Assembly: GCF_900107925.1 (NCBI RefSeq)
Contig: NZ_FNUJ01000006.1
Location: 434,001 to 498,000 of the forward strand
Direction of reading: 5' to 3'
DNA: 64,000 nt
From: Amycolatopsis pretoriensis
GTDB lineage: Bacteria > Actinomycetota > Actinomycetes > Mycobacteriales > Pseudonocardiaceae
Part shown: positions 51,804 to 60,073 of the stretch, piece after piece
Layout: the number at the start of each line of letters is the position of its first letter
Numbering within the stretch: the first letter of the stretch is position 1
Position numbers and translations under genes: made by a program
The notes under the pieces: model-generated
Databases searched by the model: none
What the model saw: the letters and a program-made list of their open reading frames with translations, nothing else
What the model was told of the DNA's origin: nothing

Positions 51804-52174
51804 CGGGTGTCCACGCGGATGGGGTGGCCCTCGGGCACCTCGACCAGCACGATGCGCGTGCCGTCCGGATCGGCGATCCAGGCCTCGTCGAGGCCCCAGG
51901 GCTCGCGCTGGGCGTCCCGCACCGGCTCCAGGCCCCGCGCCTTGAGGCCGGCCAGCGTCCCGGCGAGGTCACGGACCTGCAGCCAGAGCACCAGGTCGGG
52001 TGACGAACCCGCGTCGCCCCGGCCGGAGACCTCCAGGGAACCGTGGCCGAGGAAGAACACGGTGCCGCCGGGGAACTCGCGCTCCACGGCCAGGCCGAGG
52101 GTGTCGCGGTAGAACGCCGTCGTCGCATCGACGTCACGAGGTCGGACGATCAGCCTGCTCTTCAGGACTTCCAT
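51800..52174 (-). CDS. VOC-family (glyoxalase-like) protein
   Basis: A 124-residue VOC protein: LIVRPRDVDATTAFYRDTLG, LAVEREFPGGTVFFLGHG, VLWLQVRDLAGTLAGLKARG, EAWIADPDGTRIVLVEVPEG. Metal ligands are partly present. Role unknown (resistance or isomerase type). ATG 52174-52172 is used; the longer upstream frame is not coding. It lies downstream of the EamA transporter gene by 23 bases, so they may share a transcript. Confidence 0.87.
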   Translation of the reverse strand: MEVLKSRLIVRPRDVDATTAFYRDTLGLAVEREFPGGTVFFLGHGSLEVSGRGDAGSSPDLVLWLQVRDLAGTLAGLKARGLEPVRDAQREPWGLDEAWIADPDGTRIVLVEVPEGHPIRVDTR

Positions 52175-52197
52175 CCGACCATCCCTACCGGACGTGC

Positions 52198-53061
52198 TCA
52201 GGCGGCCGCAATCGCGGCGATGCCGGACAGCACGATCACCGACCCCGCGAGGCGCCGGACGGCGTCGCGCTCGCCCAGCACCAGCCACGCGGCGACGCCG
52301 CCGAGCACGATGCTCAGCTCCCGCGCCGGCGCGACCAGGCTGACCGGCGCCATCGTCAGGGCGAACAGCACGAGGATGTAGGCGACCGGCGACAGCAGGC
52401 CGACGAGCAGCACTTCCCGGCGGTGCACGCGCCAGACGCGGCCGACCTCGGCGCGCCCGGCCAGCGCGGTGGGCCCGAGCATCAGGCTCTGCAGGATCGA
52501 GCCGAGGCCGAAGTAGACGACCGGCGGCACGCCGAGGCCGGTCACCGAGTGCGCGTCCCAGAGCGTGTAGCCGGCGATGACGGCCCCGGTCAGCAGGCCG
52601 TAGAAGATCCCCGCCTTCACCGCCTGAGGGTCTTCCGCCTTGCGGCCGGTGCTGATCACCAGCACCCCGGCGACGACGAGGAACGCGCCGAGCAGGCCGA
52701 GCGGGCCGGGCCGTTCGCCGAGCACCAGGACGGCGGCCAGCACCGACAGCAGCGGCCCGGTGCCCCGCGCGACCGGGTAGACGACCGACAGGTCGCCGAC
52801 GCGGTACCCGCGTTGCAGGACGATGCCGTAGGCGATGTGCAGCACGGAGGTGACGACCGCGGCGAGCAGCCAGCTCCACTGTGGACGGTCGGCTTCGACG
52901 ACGAGCTGCCCGACCGTGATCGGCAGCAGCACGACGGCACCGACGGTGTAGTAGAGCCAGACGAACTGGGTGCCACCGGAGGAAATCCGCTTGGCGGCCA
53001 GGTTCCAGCCGGCGTGCACGACGGCCGCGACGAGGACGAGGGACAGGGCGGTGGCGTTCAT
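52198..53061 (-). CDS. EamA/DMT-family transporter
   Basis: A 287-residue ten-helix transporter: LVLVAAVVHAGWNLAAKRIS, VVYPVARGTGPLLSVLAAVL in the first EamA repeat, LSPVAYILVLFALTMAPVSL, APARELSIVLGGVAAWLVLG in the second. It exports a metabolite. A 22-bp perfect palindrome 12-33 bases upstream of the ATG is a likely operator. Substrate unknown. Confidence 0.9.
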   Translation of the reverse strand: MNATALSLVLVAAVVHAGWNLAAKRISSGGTQFVWLYYTVGAVVLLPITVGQLVVEADRPQWSWLLAAVVTSVLHIAYGIVLQRGYRVGDLSVVYPVARGTGPLLSVLAAVLVLGERPGPLGLLGAFLVVAGVLVISTGRKAEDPQAVKAGIFYGLLTGAVIAGYTLWDAHSVTGLGVPPVVYFGLGSILQSLMLGPTALAGRAEVGRVWRVHRREVLLVGLLSPVAYILVLFALTMAPVSLVAPARELSIVLGGVAAWLVLGERDAVRRLAGSVIVLSGIAAIAAA

Positions 53062-53072
53062 GGGACCCTTCG

Positions 53073-53094
53073 GGTTTTCGCGCGCGCGAAAACC
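53073..53094. promoter_or_regulatory. 22-bp perfect palindrome upstream of the EamA gene
   Basis: The sequence from 53073 to 53094 equals its own reverse complement (half site GGTTTTCGCGC). It lies just before the EamA start on the minus strand and so could bind a dimeric repressor at the promoter or form a stem in the 5' mRNA. Confidence 0.6.
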
Positions 53095-53385
53095 GGGTCC
53101 TCCAGGCTTTTGCCCCGTCAGATGAACGACCGGCCGTCCGGGCCCGCCGATGGTGCCGCTCGGACCAGGCCCGCCGGCCCTGGTTGTGTGTCGGCTGCGC
53201 GGGCCGGCGACGGAACCCTAGGCACTGCCGTCACCCACCGTACTCCCGGTGCCGGACGCCCGCGGCCCGGCTGTTAAAGTGGTCGCTCGCTGCCCGTGCG
53301 GCATTCCGTCATGGAGGAAACCCGCTTTCGCGGGGCCACTTCAGCGCGGCGGCGAATCTCACCGAGTGAAACAGGAGCTGCCCTT
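53095..53385 (+). other. Non-coding stretch: rpsT leader and promoter region
   Basis: No convincing gene in these 291 bases. The last 100 or so are a 5' leader of rpsT that contains a small hairpin (53324-53337 area, CCCGC-TTTC-GCGGG) and an AGGAG at 53373-53377 ahead of ATG 53386. Leader-based autoregulation of S20 is possible but not demonstrated by the sequence. Confidence 0.5.
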
Positions 53386-53646
53386 ATGGCCAACATCAAG
53401 TCGCAGATCAAGCGCATCACGACGAACGAGAAGGCGCGTCAGCGCAACCAGGCGATCCGGTCCTCGGTGAAGACCGCGATCCGCAAGGTCCGCGAAGCCG
53501 CCGAGGCCGGCGACAAGGCCAAGGCCGTCGAGCTGCAGCGCGACGCCGCCCAGAAGCTGGACAAGGCCGTCTCGAAGGGCGTCATCCACGCCAACCAGGC
53601 CGCCAACAAGAAGTCGGCGCTGGCCAAGCGCGTCAACGCGCTCTGA
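53386..53646 (+). CDS. rpsT: 30S ribosomal protein S20
   Basis: An 86-residue basic helical protein beginning MANIKSQIKRITTNEKARQR and ending KKSALAKRVNAL, the standard bacterial S20 profile. It binds 16S rRNA in early 30S assembly. AGGAG precedes ATG 53386. A strong hairpin with a U tract follows at 53667. Confidence 0.98.
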   Translation: MANIKSQIKRITTNEKARQRNQAIRSSVKTAIRKVREAAEAGDKAKAVELQRDAAQKLDKAVSKGVIHANQAANKKSALAKRVNAL

Positions 53647-53666
53647 GCTGGTTGATTTCTGGGAAG

Positions 53667-53691
53667 GCCCCGGCTTCGGCCGGGGCTTTTT
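53667..53691. terminator. Rho-independent terminator after rpsT
   Basis: GCCCCGGC (53667-53674), TTCG loop, GCCGGGGC (53679-53686), then TTTTT. A classic terminator between rpsT and the convergent holA gene. Confidence 0.9.
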
Positions 53692-53703
53692 CCATGCCCG
53701 GGG

Positions 53704-54678
53704 TCAGCCTTTGGCGGCCGCCACCTCGAGGACGGCGCGCTCGAGCGCGTAGCCCGGGTCCGCCGCGACACCCTTGACCTCGGCGTTCAGGCGCGCGACG
53801 ACGCGCATCGCCGTGGCCAGGCCGTCCTGGTTCCAGCCCCGCGACTGGCCCTGGGCCTTCCGGATCTTCCACGGCGGCATGCCCAGCTCGCCGGCCAGCT
53901 GGTTCGGGTTGCCGCGGCCCGCGCCCGAGACGCGGGCGATCGTGCGGACCGCGTCGGCCAGGGCGTCGGCCACGAGGACGTGCGGGACGCCCAGCTGCAT
54001 CGCCCAGCGCAGCGACTCCAGCGCCGCCGAACGGTCGCCGCTGACGGCCTTCTCCGCGACCGCGAAGCCCGTCACGTCGGCGCGCCCGCGGTGGTACTGG
54101 CGGACGGCGTCGGCGTCGACCGTGCCACCCGTGTCGGCCACCAGCTGACTGGCCGCCGAGGAGAGTTCGCGCAGGTCAGAGCCCACCGCGTCGATCAGCG
54201 CGGCCACTCCCGCCGGGTCGATCTTGCCGCCCGCCCGGCGGATCTCGTGCCGCACGAACTGCTCGCGCTCGGCCGGCTTGGTCAGCTTCGGGCACTCCGT
54301 GATCTCGGCGCCGGCCTTCTTCAGCGCGGCGGGGAGCGACTTGCCCGCCTTGCTGCGGCCACCGCCGGTGTGCACGACGACCAGCACTACGCCGTCCGCC
54401 GGGTCCTTCAGGTACGCCGCGACGGCGTCGGCCAGCTCCTGCGAGATGTCCTGCGCCGACTCCAGGACGATCACGCGGCCCTCGCTGAACAGCGACGGGC
54501 TGACGAGTTCGGCCAGCTCGGGGGCTGTGAGATCGGACACCCGGACCCGGGTCAGCTCGGCCGTGGCGTCGATCGCGCGCGCCGCGGCGAGGGTCTCGCG
54601 GACGGCGCGCTCGATCAGCAGTTCTTCCTCGCCCAGGACTAGGTGCAGCGGGGCGGGGGCGGTGGCTTGCGCGGTCAC
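53704..54678 (-). CDS. holA: DNA polymerase III subunit delta
   Basis: A 324-residue clamp-loader subunit: LHLVLGEEELLIERAVRETL, SPSLFSEGRVIVLESAQDIS, KKAGAEITECPKLTKPAERE in the middle, SDLRELSSAASQLVADTGG, and the actinobacterial C-terminal helix bundle. It opens the beta clamp in the loader. ATG 54678 is used. Conserved order with rpsT and comEC is seen in many Actinobacteria. Confidence 0.94.
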   Translation of the reverse strand: MTAQATAPAPLHLVLGEEELLIERAVRETLAAARAIDATAELTRVRVSDLTAPELAELVSPSLFSEGRVIVLESAQDISQELADAVAAYLKDPADGVVLVVVHTGGGRSKAGKSLPAALKKAGAEITECPKLTKPAEREQFVRHEIRRAGGKIDPAGVAALIDAVGSDLRELSSAASQLVADTGGTVDADAVRQYHRGRADVTGFAVAEKAVSGDRSAALESLRWAMQLGVPHVLVADALADAVRTIARVSGAGRGNPNQLAGELGMPPWKIRKAQGQSRGWNQDGLATAMRVVARLNAEVKGVAADPGYALERAVLEVAAAKG

Positions 54679-54816
54679 GGAAGGATCCTCTCACTTGCGG
54701 TGTGCTGCGCCCGCTCCGGTGATGTCGAGCGGCCACCGTGGCACGGCGTGAGCGCCATGTCGTACGGTGTCCTGGAGGCGGCGCGTCGATCGGCGCGCAC
54801 CGACAACCGAATACCG

Positions 54817-54946
54817 CTCATCCAGAGGGGCAGAGGGAACGGCCCGACGAAGCCCCGGCAACCGGCGTACAGCCCGTCATCCCGCGATCGCGGGGTAGCT
54901 GACGACCACGGTGCCAATTCCGGCCCGCTTCGGCGGGGCAGATGAG
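54817..54946 (+). ncRNA. SAM-I (S-box) riboswitch
   Basis: The conserved elements appear in order: P1 left strand CTCATC (54817-54822) with CCAGAG; the core CAGAGGGAACGGCCC and GAAGCCCCGGCAACC; then GGTGCCAATTCC; and P1 right strand GATGAG (54941-54946). These match the SAM-I consensus (AGAG..GAGGGA..GGCCC..GAAACCCGGCAACC..GGTGCTAATTCC). The P1 right strand overlaps the GAGGAAAGG ribosome binding site of thrC, so SAM binding would block translation start. No transcription terminator is seen between it and the gene. Confidence 0.9.
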
Positions 54947-54961
54947 GAAAGGAACCTCGCG

Positions 54962-56227
54962 ATGACCGCAACCTTCGGCACGACCTCCACCACGAAGACC
55001 CCGGATCTCGGTCCCGCCGTCGAACTGGTGTCGAAGGAAGAGGGTCACCGGCAGCCGCTCGCCCCGGAATTCGTCTCCGCGGAGGACTTTTCGCCGCTCG
55101 AGGTCGCCTACGACTTCGGCCGCGTCCGCCGTGAGGACATCGAGGCCGGCCCCAAGAACATCTGGCGCTACAAGAAGCTCCTCCCGGTTCCGTCCAACGT
55201 CGAAGAGATCCCGAACACCGAGCCCGGCGCGACCCGGCTGATCCGCGCCGACCGCCTCGCCAAGGAACTCGGCCTCAAGCGCGTGTGGGTCAAGGACGAC
55301 ACCGGCAACCCGACGCACTCGTTCAAGGACCGCGTCGTCGCCGTCGCGCTGGCCGCGGCCCGCGAGTTCGGCTTCGAGGTGCTCGCGTGTCCGTCGACCG
55401 GCAACCTGGCCAACGCGACGGCCGCCGCCGCGGCCCGCGCAGGCTGGCGGTCGGTCGTGCTGATCCCCAAGACCCTCGAGCGCGCCAAGATCCTCACCAC
55501 CGCGGTGTACGACGGCGACCTGATCGCCGTCGACGGCAACTACGACGACGTCAACCGCCTCGCCACCGAGCTGGCCGGCGAGCACCCGAAGTGGGCGTTC
55601 GTGAACGTGAACGTCCGGCCGTACTACTCGGAGGGCTCGAAGACGCTGGCCTACGAGGTCGCCGAGCAGCTCGGCTGGCGCATCCCGCCGCAGATCGTCG
55701 TGCCGATCGCCTCCGGTTCGCAGCTGACGAAGGTGGACAAGGGTTTCCGCGAGCTGGGCCAGCTCGGTCTCGTGGACGCCAGCCCGTACAAGGTGTTCGG
55801 CGCGCAGGCGACCGGCTGCTCGCCGGTGTCGGCGGCGTTCCGCGCCGGCCAGGACGTGGTCCAGCCGGTGAAGCCGGACACGATTGCCCGCTCGCTGGCG
55901 ATCGGCAACCCGGCCGACGGCCCGTACGTCCTCGACATCGTCAACCGCACCGGCGGCGCGATCGAGGACGTCACCGACGAAGAGGTCGTCGAGGGCATCC
56001 GGCTGCTGGCCCGCACCGAGGGCATCTTCACCGAGACGGCCGGCGGGGTCACCGTGGCCACGGCGAAGAAGCTCGTCGAGACGGGCAAGCTCGACCCGGA
56101 CGCCGAGACGGTCCTCCTGATCACCGGCGACGGCCTCAAGACCCTTGACGCGGTCGAGAACCACATCGGCCCGAAGGCGACCGTGCCGCCGTCGGCCGCC
56201 GCGGTGAACGAGGCGCTCGGCTACTGA
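54962..56227 (+). CDS. thrC: Threonine synthase
   Basis: A 421-residue PLP enzyme with the lysine in NPTHSFKDR (Lys122), PSTGNLANATAAAAARAG, IPKTLERAKI, VVPIASGSQLTKV and LLITGDGLKTLDAV. It converts O-phosphohomoserine to threonine. A SAM-I riboswitch in its leader ties it to methionine/SAM status. ATG 54962 follows the GAGGAAAGG RBS. It stands alone, apart from hom and thrB. A cystathionine/other PLP activity is not excluded. Confidence 0.9.
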   Translation: MTATFGTTSTTKTPDLGPAVELVSKEEGHRQPLAPEFVSAEDFSPLEVAYDFGRVRREDIEAGPKNIWRYKKLLPVPSNVEEIPNTEPGATRLIRADRLAKELGLKRVWVKDDTGNPTHSFKDRVVAVALAAAREFGFEVLACPSTGNLANATAAAAARAGWRSVVLIPKTLERAKILTTAVYDGDLIAVDGNYDDVNRLATELAGEHPKWAFVNVNVRPYYSEGSKTLAYEVAEQLGWRIPPQIVVPIASGSQLTKVDKGFRELGQLGLVDASPYKVFGAQATGCSPVSAAFRAGQDVVQPVKPDTIARSLAIGNPADGPYVLDIVNRTGGAIEDVTDEEVVEGIRLLARTEGIFTETAGGVTVATAKKLVETGKLDPDAETVLLITGDGLKTLDAVENHIGPKATVPPSAAAVNEALGY

Positions 56228-56233
56228 CGTCCC

Positions 56234-56267
56234 CGCCGGGGGCGGCCCGCGCGGCCCGCCCCCGGCG
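56234..56267. terminator. 12-bp perfect hairpin after thrC
   Basis: CGCCGGGGGCGG (56234-56245) pairs with CCGCCCCCGGCG (56256-56267), ten-base loop, followed by CGCG-poor CCTCCTTTCG; it lies seven bases after the thrC stop. Confidence 0.7.
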
Positions 56268-56344
56268 AGTACCTCCTTTCGCGTTTGCCCGGGCCGCTAA
56301 GGTCGACACCCGCCAGGTGTCGGCTCGGTCCGGGAGGTTCGGAA

Positions 56345-56830
56345 ATGCGGAATCTCCGCAAGCACTGGATGGTCACCGCCGACCGCGACGGCGAGGCCTT
56401 GCCGACGACGGTCGTCGCGAAGTGGCGCTGGTACAAGAAGGGCGCCCGGCGAGACCGGTTGCGGTACGGCGTCGTGGAAGTCGTCGCCCTCACCGGTTCC
56501 GCCGCGATCCCGGTGGCCGCCGCCGCTCACCTCGACTCGGTCGTCATCGCCGCGCTCGGGGCCGTCGTCTTGGTCGCGACCGGGATCCGGACCACGTTCG
56601 GCATGCACCAGAACTGGGTGGAGCACAGCCAGATCGGCTACGCGATCGAGCGGGAAGCCGCGTTGTTCCTCCATTCCGCACCGCCGTACGAGGGCGAGGA
56701 CGCCGTCCGGGTGCTGGTCGCGCGCGTGGAAACCTTGGCCGAGGAGGGCGGGCAGCAGTGGGCTCGCCGCCGGATCACTTTCGAACGCGACCAGACCGAC
56801 GAACGCGCCCGGAACACCGCCGTGAAGTGA
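56345..56830 (+). CDS. DUF4231/SLATT-like two-helix membrane protein
   Basis: A 161-residue protein: a short basic N-terminus (WRWYKKGARRDRLRYGVVEV), two hydrophobic helices (ALTGSAAIPVAAAAHL and IAALGAVVLVATGIRTT), and a cytoplasmic tail with FGMHQNWVEHSQIGYAIERE, AALFLHSAPPYEGEDAV. This is the DUF4231 pattern, related to SLATT domains that form membrane pores in nucleotide-signalled defence systems. Here there is no adjacent SMODS/SLOG gene, so the role is unproven. ATG 56345 is used. Confidence 0.8.
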   Translation: MRNLRKHWMVTADRDGEALPTTVVAKWRWYKKGARRDRLRYGVVEVVALTGSAAIPVAAAAHLDSVVIAALGAVVLVATGIRTTFGMHQNWVEHSQIGYAIEREAALFLHSAPPYEGEDAVRVLVARVETLAEEGGQQWARRRITFERDQTDERARNTAVK

Positions 56831-56834
56831 CCGC

Positions 56835-59207
56835 TCACCGCCGAGGCGGCCCCCGCGGCTCGCCTCGGCGCGCTATCGCCGTTCCGGCGACCACCGCGGT
56901 GTCGCCGTCCACGTCGGTCCGGGTCACGAGCGCGCCGAGCGCCCTCAACGTGTCCAATGTGGACTTGTTGGGGTGGCCGTAAGTGTTGCCCGCGCCGACG
57001 CTCACCAACGCCACCCGGGGCGCGACCGCCGCGAGGAACGCCGGTGACGAGTAACGCGAACCGTGGTGTGGCACCTTCAACACCTCCGCTTGCAGATCAC
57101 CGACGTCGGCCAGCAGGTCCGATTGGGCCGCCAGCTCGACGTCGCCGGTCAGGAGCACCCGGCCGGCCGGGGTCCGCGCTCGCAGGACCACCGAACTGTT
57201 GTTGATCGTCGTTCCGTCCTGCGGGCCCGCCGTGTGGACCGGTACGTACCGCGGACCCAGTACGTCGAGCGTCAGGCCGGGCCACTCCAGGTGCTCCCCC
57301 GGGTTCAGCTCCGCCAACGGCACCCCCTGCTTCCTGGCCTCCGCGGCGACCTGGCGCCACGCCCACTCCGGCGCCCGCCCCGGCCCGACGGCGACCGCGC
57401 CGACCGACCGGCCCTCGAACACCGACGAGAGCCCGCCGATGTGGTCCGCGTGCAGGTGGCTCAGCACCAGCAACGGAATCCGCTCGACGGACAGCCGGTG
57501 CAGGCACTCGTCCACCGGTCCCGGCTCGGGCCCGGTGTCCACGACCACGGCCCGCCCGGGCTCCGCCGTCGCCAGCACGACGGCGTCGCCCTGGCCGACG
57601 TCGCACTCGACCATCGCCCAGTCGCGCGGTGGCCACGCCGGTGCGATCACCCGGACCGGCACGAACACCAGCAGTGCGCCGACGACCAAGACCGCCACGG
57701 CCAGCCGCACGCGCCGGTGCCGGACGGCCGGCACCAGCACCGCGAGCACCGCCGCCGCCAGCAGCCCGCCCACCCAGCCGCCGGGCCAGGCGACGACCGC
57801 GCCGGGTGCGCGCGCGCCGTGCCGCGCCACGGTGATCAGCCACCGGGCCTCCGCGTCGGCCAGGTGCACCAGGACCTTCCCGGCACCCGGCCACCACGGG
57901 CCGACCACCGTCGCCAGCACGCCGAGCACCGTCGCCGGAGCCACCACGGGTGCGGCGAGGACGTTGGTGAGCACCGAAACCAGGCTCACCGTGCCCGCCA
58001 TGCCCGCGAGGACCGGCGCCGTCACCAGGAAGGCCGCCAATGGGATCGCCAGTCCTTCGGCGAACCCCGGCGGGACGCCGCGGCGCACCAGCGCCGCCGC
58101 CCAGCGGGGTGCGATCAGGACCAGCCCGGCGGTGGCGAACACCGACAGCGCGAACCCGAAGTCCGTGGCCATCGCCGGATCCGTCACCACGAGCACGCAC
58201 ACCGCGAACGCCAGCGCCGGCAGTGCCGAACCACGCCGCCCCAGCGCCAACGCCAGCAACGCGACCGCCGCCATCACGCCCGCCCGCAGCACGCTCGGCT
58301 CCGGACCGACCAGGACGAGGAACCCGGCCAGGCACGCGCCGGCCGCCACCGCCGACGTCCGCGGCCCGAACCGGAGCACGCGCAACAGGAGCAGGACCGC
58401 ACCGCACGCCACCGCAAGGTTTCCGCCGCTGACCGCCGTCAGGTGCGCGAGGCCGGCGGTGACGAACTCCTGCTCGACCCGCGGCGACAACCCGCTCGTG
58501 TCGCCCAGGACCAGGCCCGGCAGCAGGCCGGCGGGTTCGTCCGGCAGGACCTGGCACAGGTCGTGGAGCCCGGCACGCAGCCCGGCCGCGGTCCGCTGCC
58601 ACCACGGCGCCGGACCGGGTTCGCCCGGCGGGCCGCGCACGGACAGCACCGCGACGGTCAGGTCCGCGCCGCGCGGCGGCATCAGCAGGCCCGCCGCCGT
58701 CACGTCCTGCCCCGGGAGCAGTGCCGCCCACTGCGCGACCGGCGCCAGCAGCAGGACGCGCCCGGACGACGTGACCGGCCGGCCGTCGACCGACGCCGTG
58801 CGGACGTCGGCCGTCAGCACCACCGACCGGGCACCGGCCTGCTGGTCGGCGTAACCCGCGCTGCGCACGGGCTTCGGACGTTCGGTGACGACGACCCGCA
58901 CCACCGCGGGCAACCCGTCGGCAGCGGCGACACGGAGGCCGTCCTGGTGCGCGTCCCGGATCCGCCACGCGATCGGGCCCGCGGCGACGAGTCCCAGCAC
59001 CAGCAGGGCCGCGGCCGCGCCGAGCACCCGCGGACGGTCACGCGCCCGCCAGAGCACCAGCCCGGCGAGCACCACCGACGCGAGCCCGACGGCGACGGCC
59101 GTCCACCAGCCCAGCAGGAGGCCGCCGAGCGCGGCGAGCCAGCAAGCCAGTGCCGCCGGCACCAGCCGCATGTCCTGCCGGGTGTCGGTCGCGGGAAGCG
59201 TGCTCAT
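56835..59207 (-). CDS. comEC: ComEC/Rec2-family DNA internalisation channel
   Basis: A 790-residue membrane protein: N-terminal OB-like/DUF4131 part (RVVVTERPKPVRSAGYAD), the multi-helix Competence domain with HLTAVSGGNLAVACGAVLLL, and a C-terminal metallo-beta-lactamase domain (LVLSHLHADHIGGLSSVFEG; VLKVPHHGSRYSSPAFL; TGDVELAAQ). It is the channel for single-strand DNA uptake and may also degrade one strand. Its 5' end overlaps comEA by four bases. Whether this organism is transformable is unknown. Confidence 0.95.
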   Translation of the reverse strand: MSTLPATDTRQDMRLVPAALACWLAALGGLLLGWWTAVAVGLASVVLAGLVLWRARDRPRVLGAAAALLVLGLVAAGPIAWRIRDAHQDGLRVAAADGLPAVVRVVVTERPKPVRSAGYADQQAGARSVVLTADVRTASVDGRPVTSSGRVLLLAPVAQWAALLPGQDVTAAGLLMPPRGADLTVAVLSVRGPPGEPGPAPWWQRTAAGLRAGLHDLCQVLPDEPAGLLPGLVLGDTSGLSPRVEQEFVTAGLAHLTAVSGGNLAVACGAVLLLLRVLRFGPRTSAVAAGACLAGFLVLVGPEPSVLRAGVMAAVALLALALGRRGSALPALAFAVCVLVVTDPAMATDFGFALSVFATAGLVLIAPRWAAALVRRGVPPGFAEGLAIPLAAFLVTAPVLAGMAGTVSLVSVLTNVLAAPVVAPATVLGVLATVVGPWWPGAGKVLVHLADAEARWLITVARHGARAPGAVVAWPGGWVGGLLAAAVLAVLVPAVRHRRVRLAVAVLVVGALLVFVPVRVIAPAWPPRDWAMVECDVGQGDAVVLATAEPGRAVVVDTGPEPGPVDECLHRLSVERIPLLVLSHLHADHIGGLSSVFEGRSVGAVAVGPGRAPEWAWRQVAAEARKQGVPLAELNPGEHLEWPGLTLDVLGPRYVPVHTAGPQDGTTINNSSVVLRARTPAGRVLLTGDVELAAQSDLLADVGDLQAEVLKVPHHGSRYSSPAFLAAVAPRVALVSVGAGNTYGHPNKSTLDTLRALGALVTRTDVDGDTAVVAGTAIARRGEPRGPPRR

Positions 59208-59923
59208 CCGACCATCACCTGCTCCCGCAGCTTTTCGAACTTGCTTTCTCCGATGCCCGACACGTCACGCAGTTGCTCCACCTTTGTGAAGCCGCCGTGC
59301 TCGGTGCGCCACTGGACGATCCGCTGCGCGGTCACCGCGCCGACGCCCGGCAACGTGTCCAGCTGGTCCGCGCTCGCCGCGTTGAGGTCGACCTTGGCGC
59401 CCGCCGGGGCACCGGCCGTCGCCGCGGCGGGTGCCGGAACGCCGACCGCCAGCTGCTCCCCGTCGGTCACGCGGCGGGCGAGGTTCAGGGAGCTCAAGTC
59501 CGCGCCCGGTTCGGCGCCGCCCGCAGCCCGCAGCACGTCCGCGACCCGGGCGCCCTGGACCACGGTGACCAGGCCGGGCGACCGGACGCGGCCGATCACG
59601 CTGACGACGAGACCGGCCTGGGGTGACGCCCGGGCCGGCGCCTCGCTCGCCGGTTTCGCGCTCGGCAACGCCGGTGGTGACTCGGGCGCGGGACGGCCGC
59701 CCAGGAGCGCGACCGAGCCGAGGACGATCACCACGACCGCCGCGAAGACGCCGGCGAGCGCCCACCGGCGGCGGCCGGCACCGGCCGGTCCGCCCGGTAG
59801 CCAGCGCCGGACCAGCCGGCCGCCGGGCCCGACCGTGCTCTCGTCGGGCGAGAGCTGGTCGGCCAGCCAGGCGAGCCGGTCGTTGACGGGGAGGCCCGGA
59901 TCCCGGGCGGGCTGCTCGAACAC
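59204..59923 (-). CDS. comEA: ComEA-like DNA-binding protein (SLBB + helix-hairpin-helix)
   Basis: A 239-residue protein: cytoplasmic N-terminus, membrane helix (WALAGVFAAVVVIVLGSVAL), a Pro/Ala linker, an SLBB-like domain (VVSVIGRVRSPGLVTVVQGA; VADVLRAAGGAEPGADLSSL), and a C-terminal HhH motif pair (KVDLNAASADQLDTLPGVGA; TAQRIVQWRTEHGGFTKVEQ). It binds incoming DNA outside the membrane and passes it to ComEC. GTG 59923-59921 is used. It is translationally coupled to comEC. Confidence 0.93.
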   Translation of the reverse strand: MFEQPARDPGLPVNDRLAWLADQLSPDESTVGPGGRLVRRWLPGGPAGAGRRRWALAGVFAAVVVIVLGSVALLGGRPAPESPPALPSAKPASEAPARASPQAGLVVSVIGRVRSPGLVTVVQGARVADVLRAAGGAEPGADLSSLNLARRVTDGEQLAVGVPAPAAATAGAPAGAKVDLNAASADQLDTLPGVGAVTAQRIVQWRTEHGGFTKVEQLRDVSGIGESKFEKLREQVMVG

Positions 59924-60073
59924 ACGATCGACGTTAGGGCCCGCGGGGAGTGTCCGACAGGGGGTGCCGCCGCGTCCTGTGGACAACCGGGGTGATGTGG
60001 ACGGATCCACCCCGCCCGGCCCGGGAACGGCCGTTTCCGTCGTACCCGGGTGGCATGCTGGAGGGTTCGGCGG

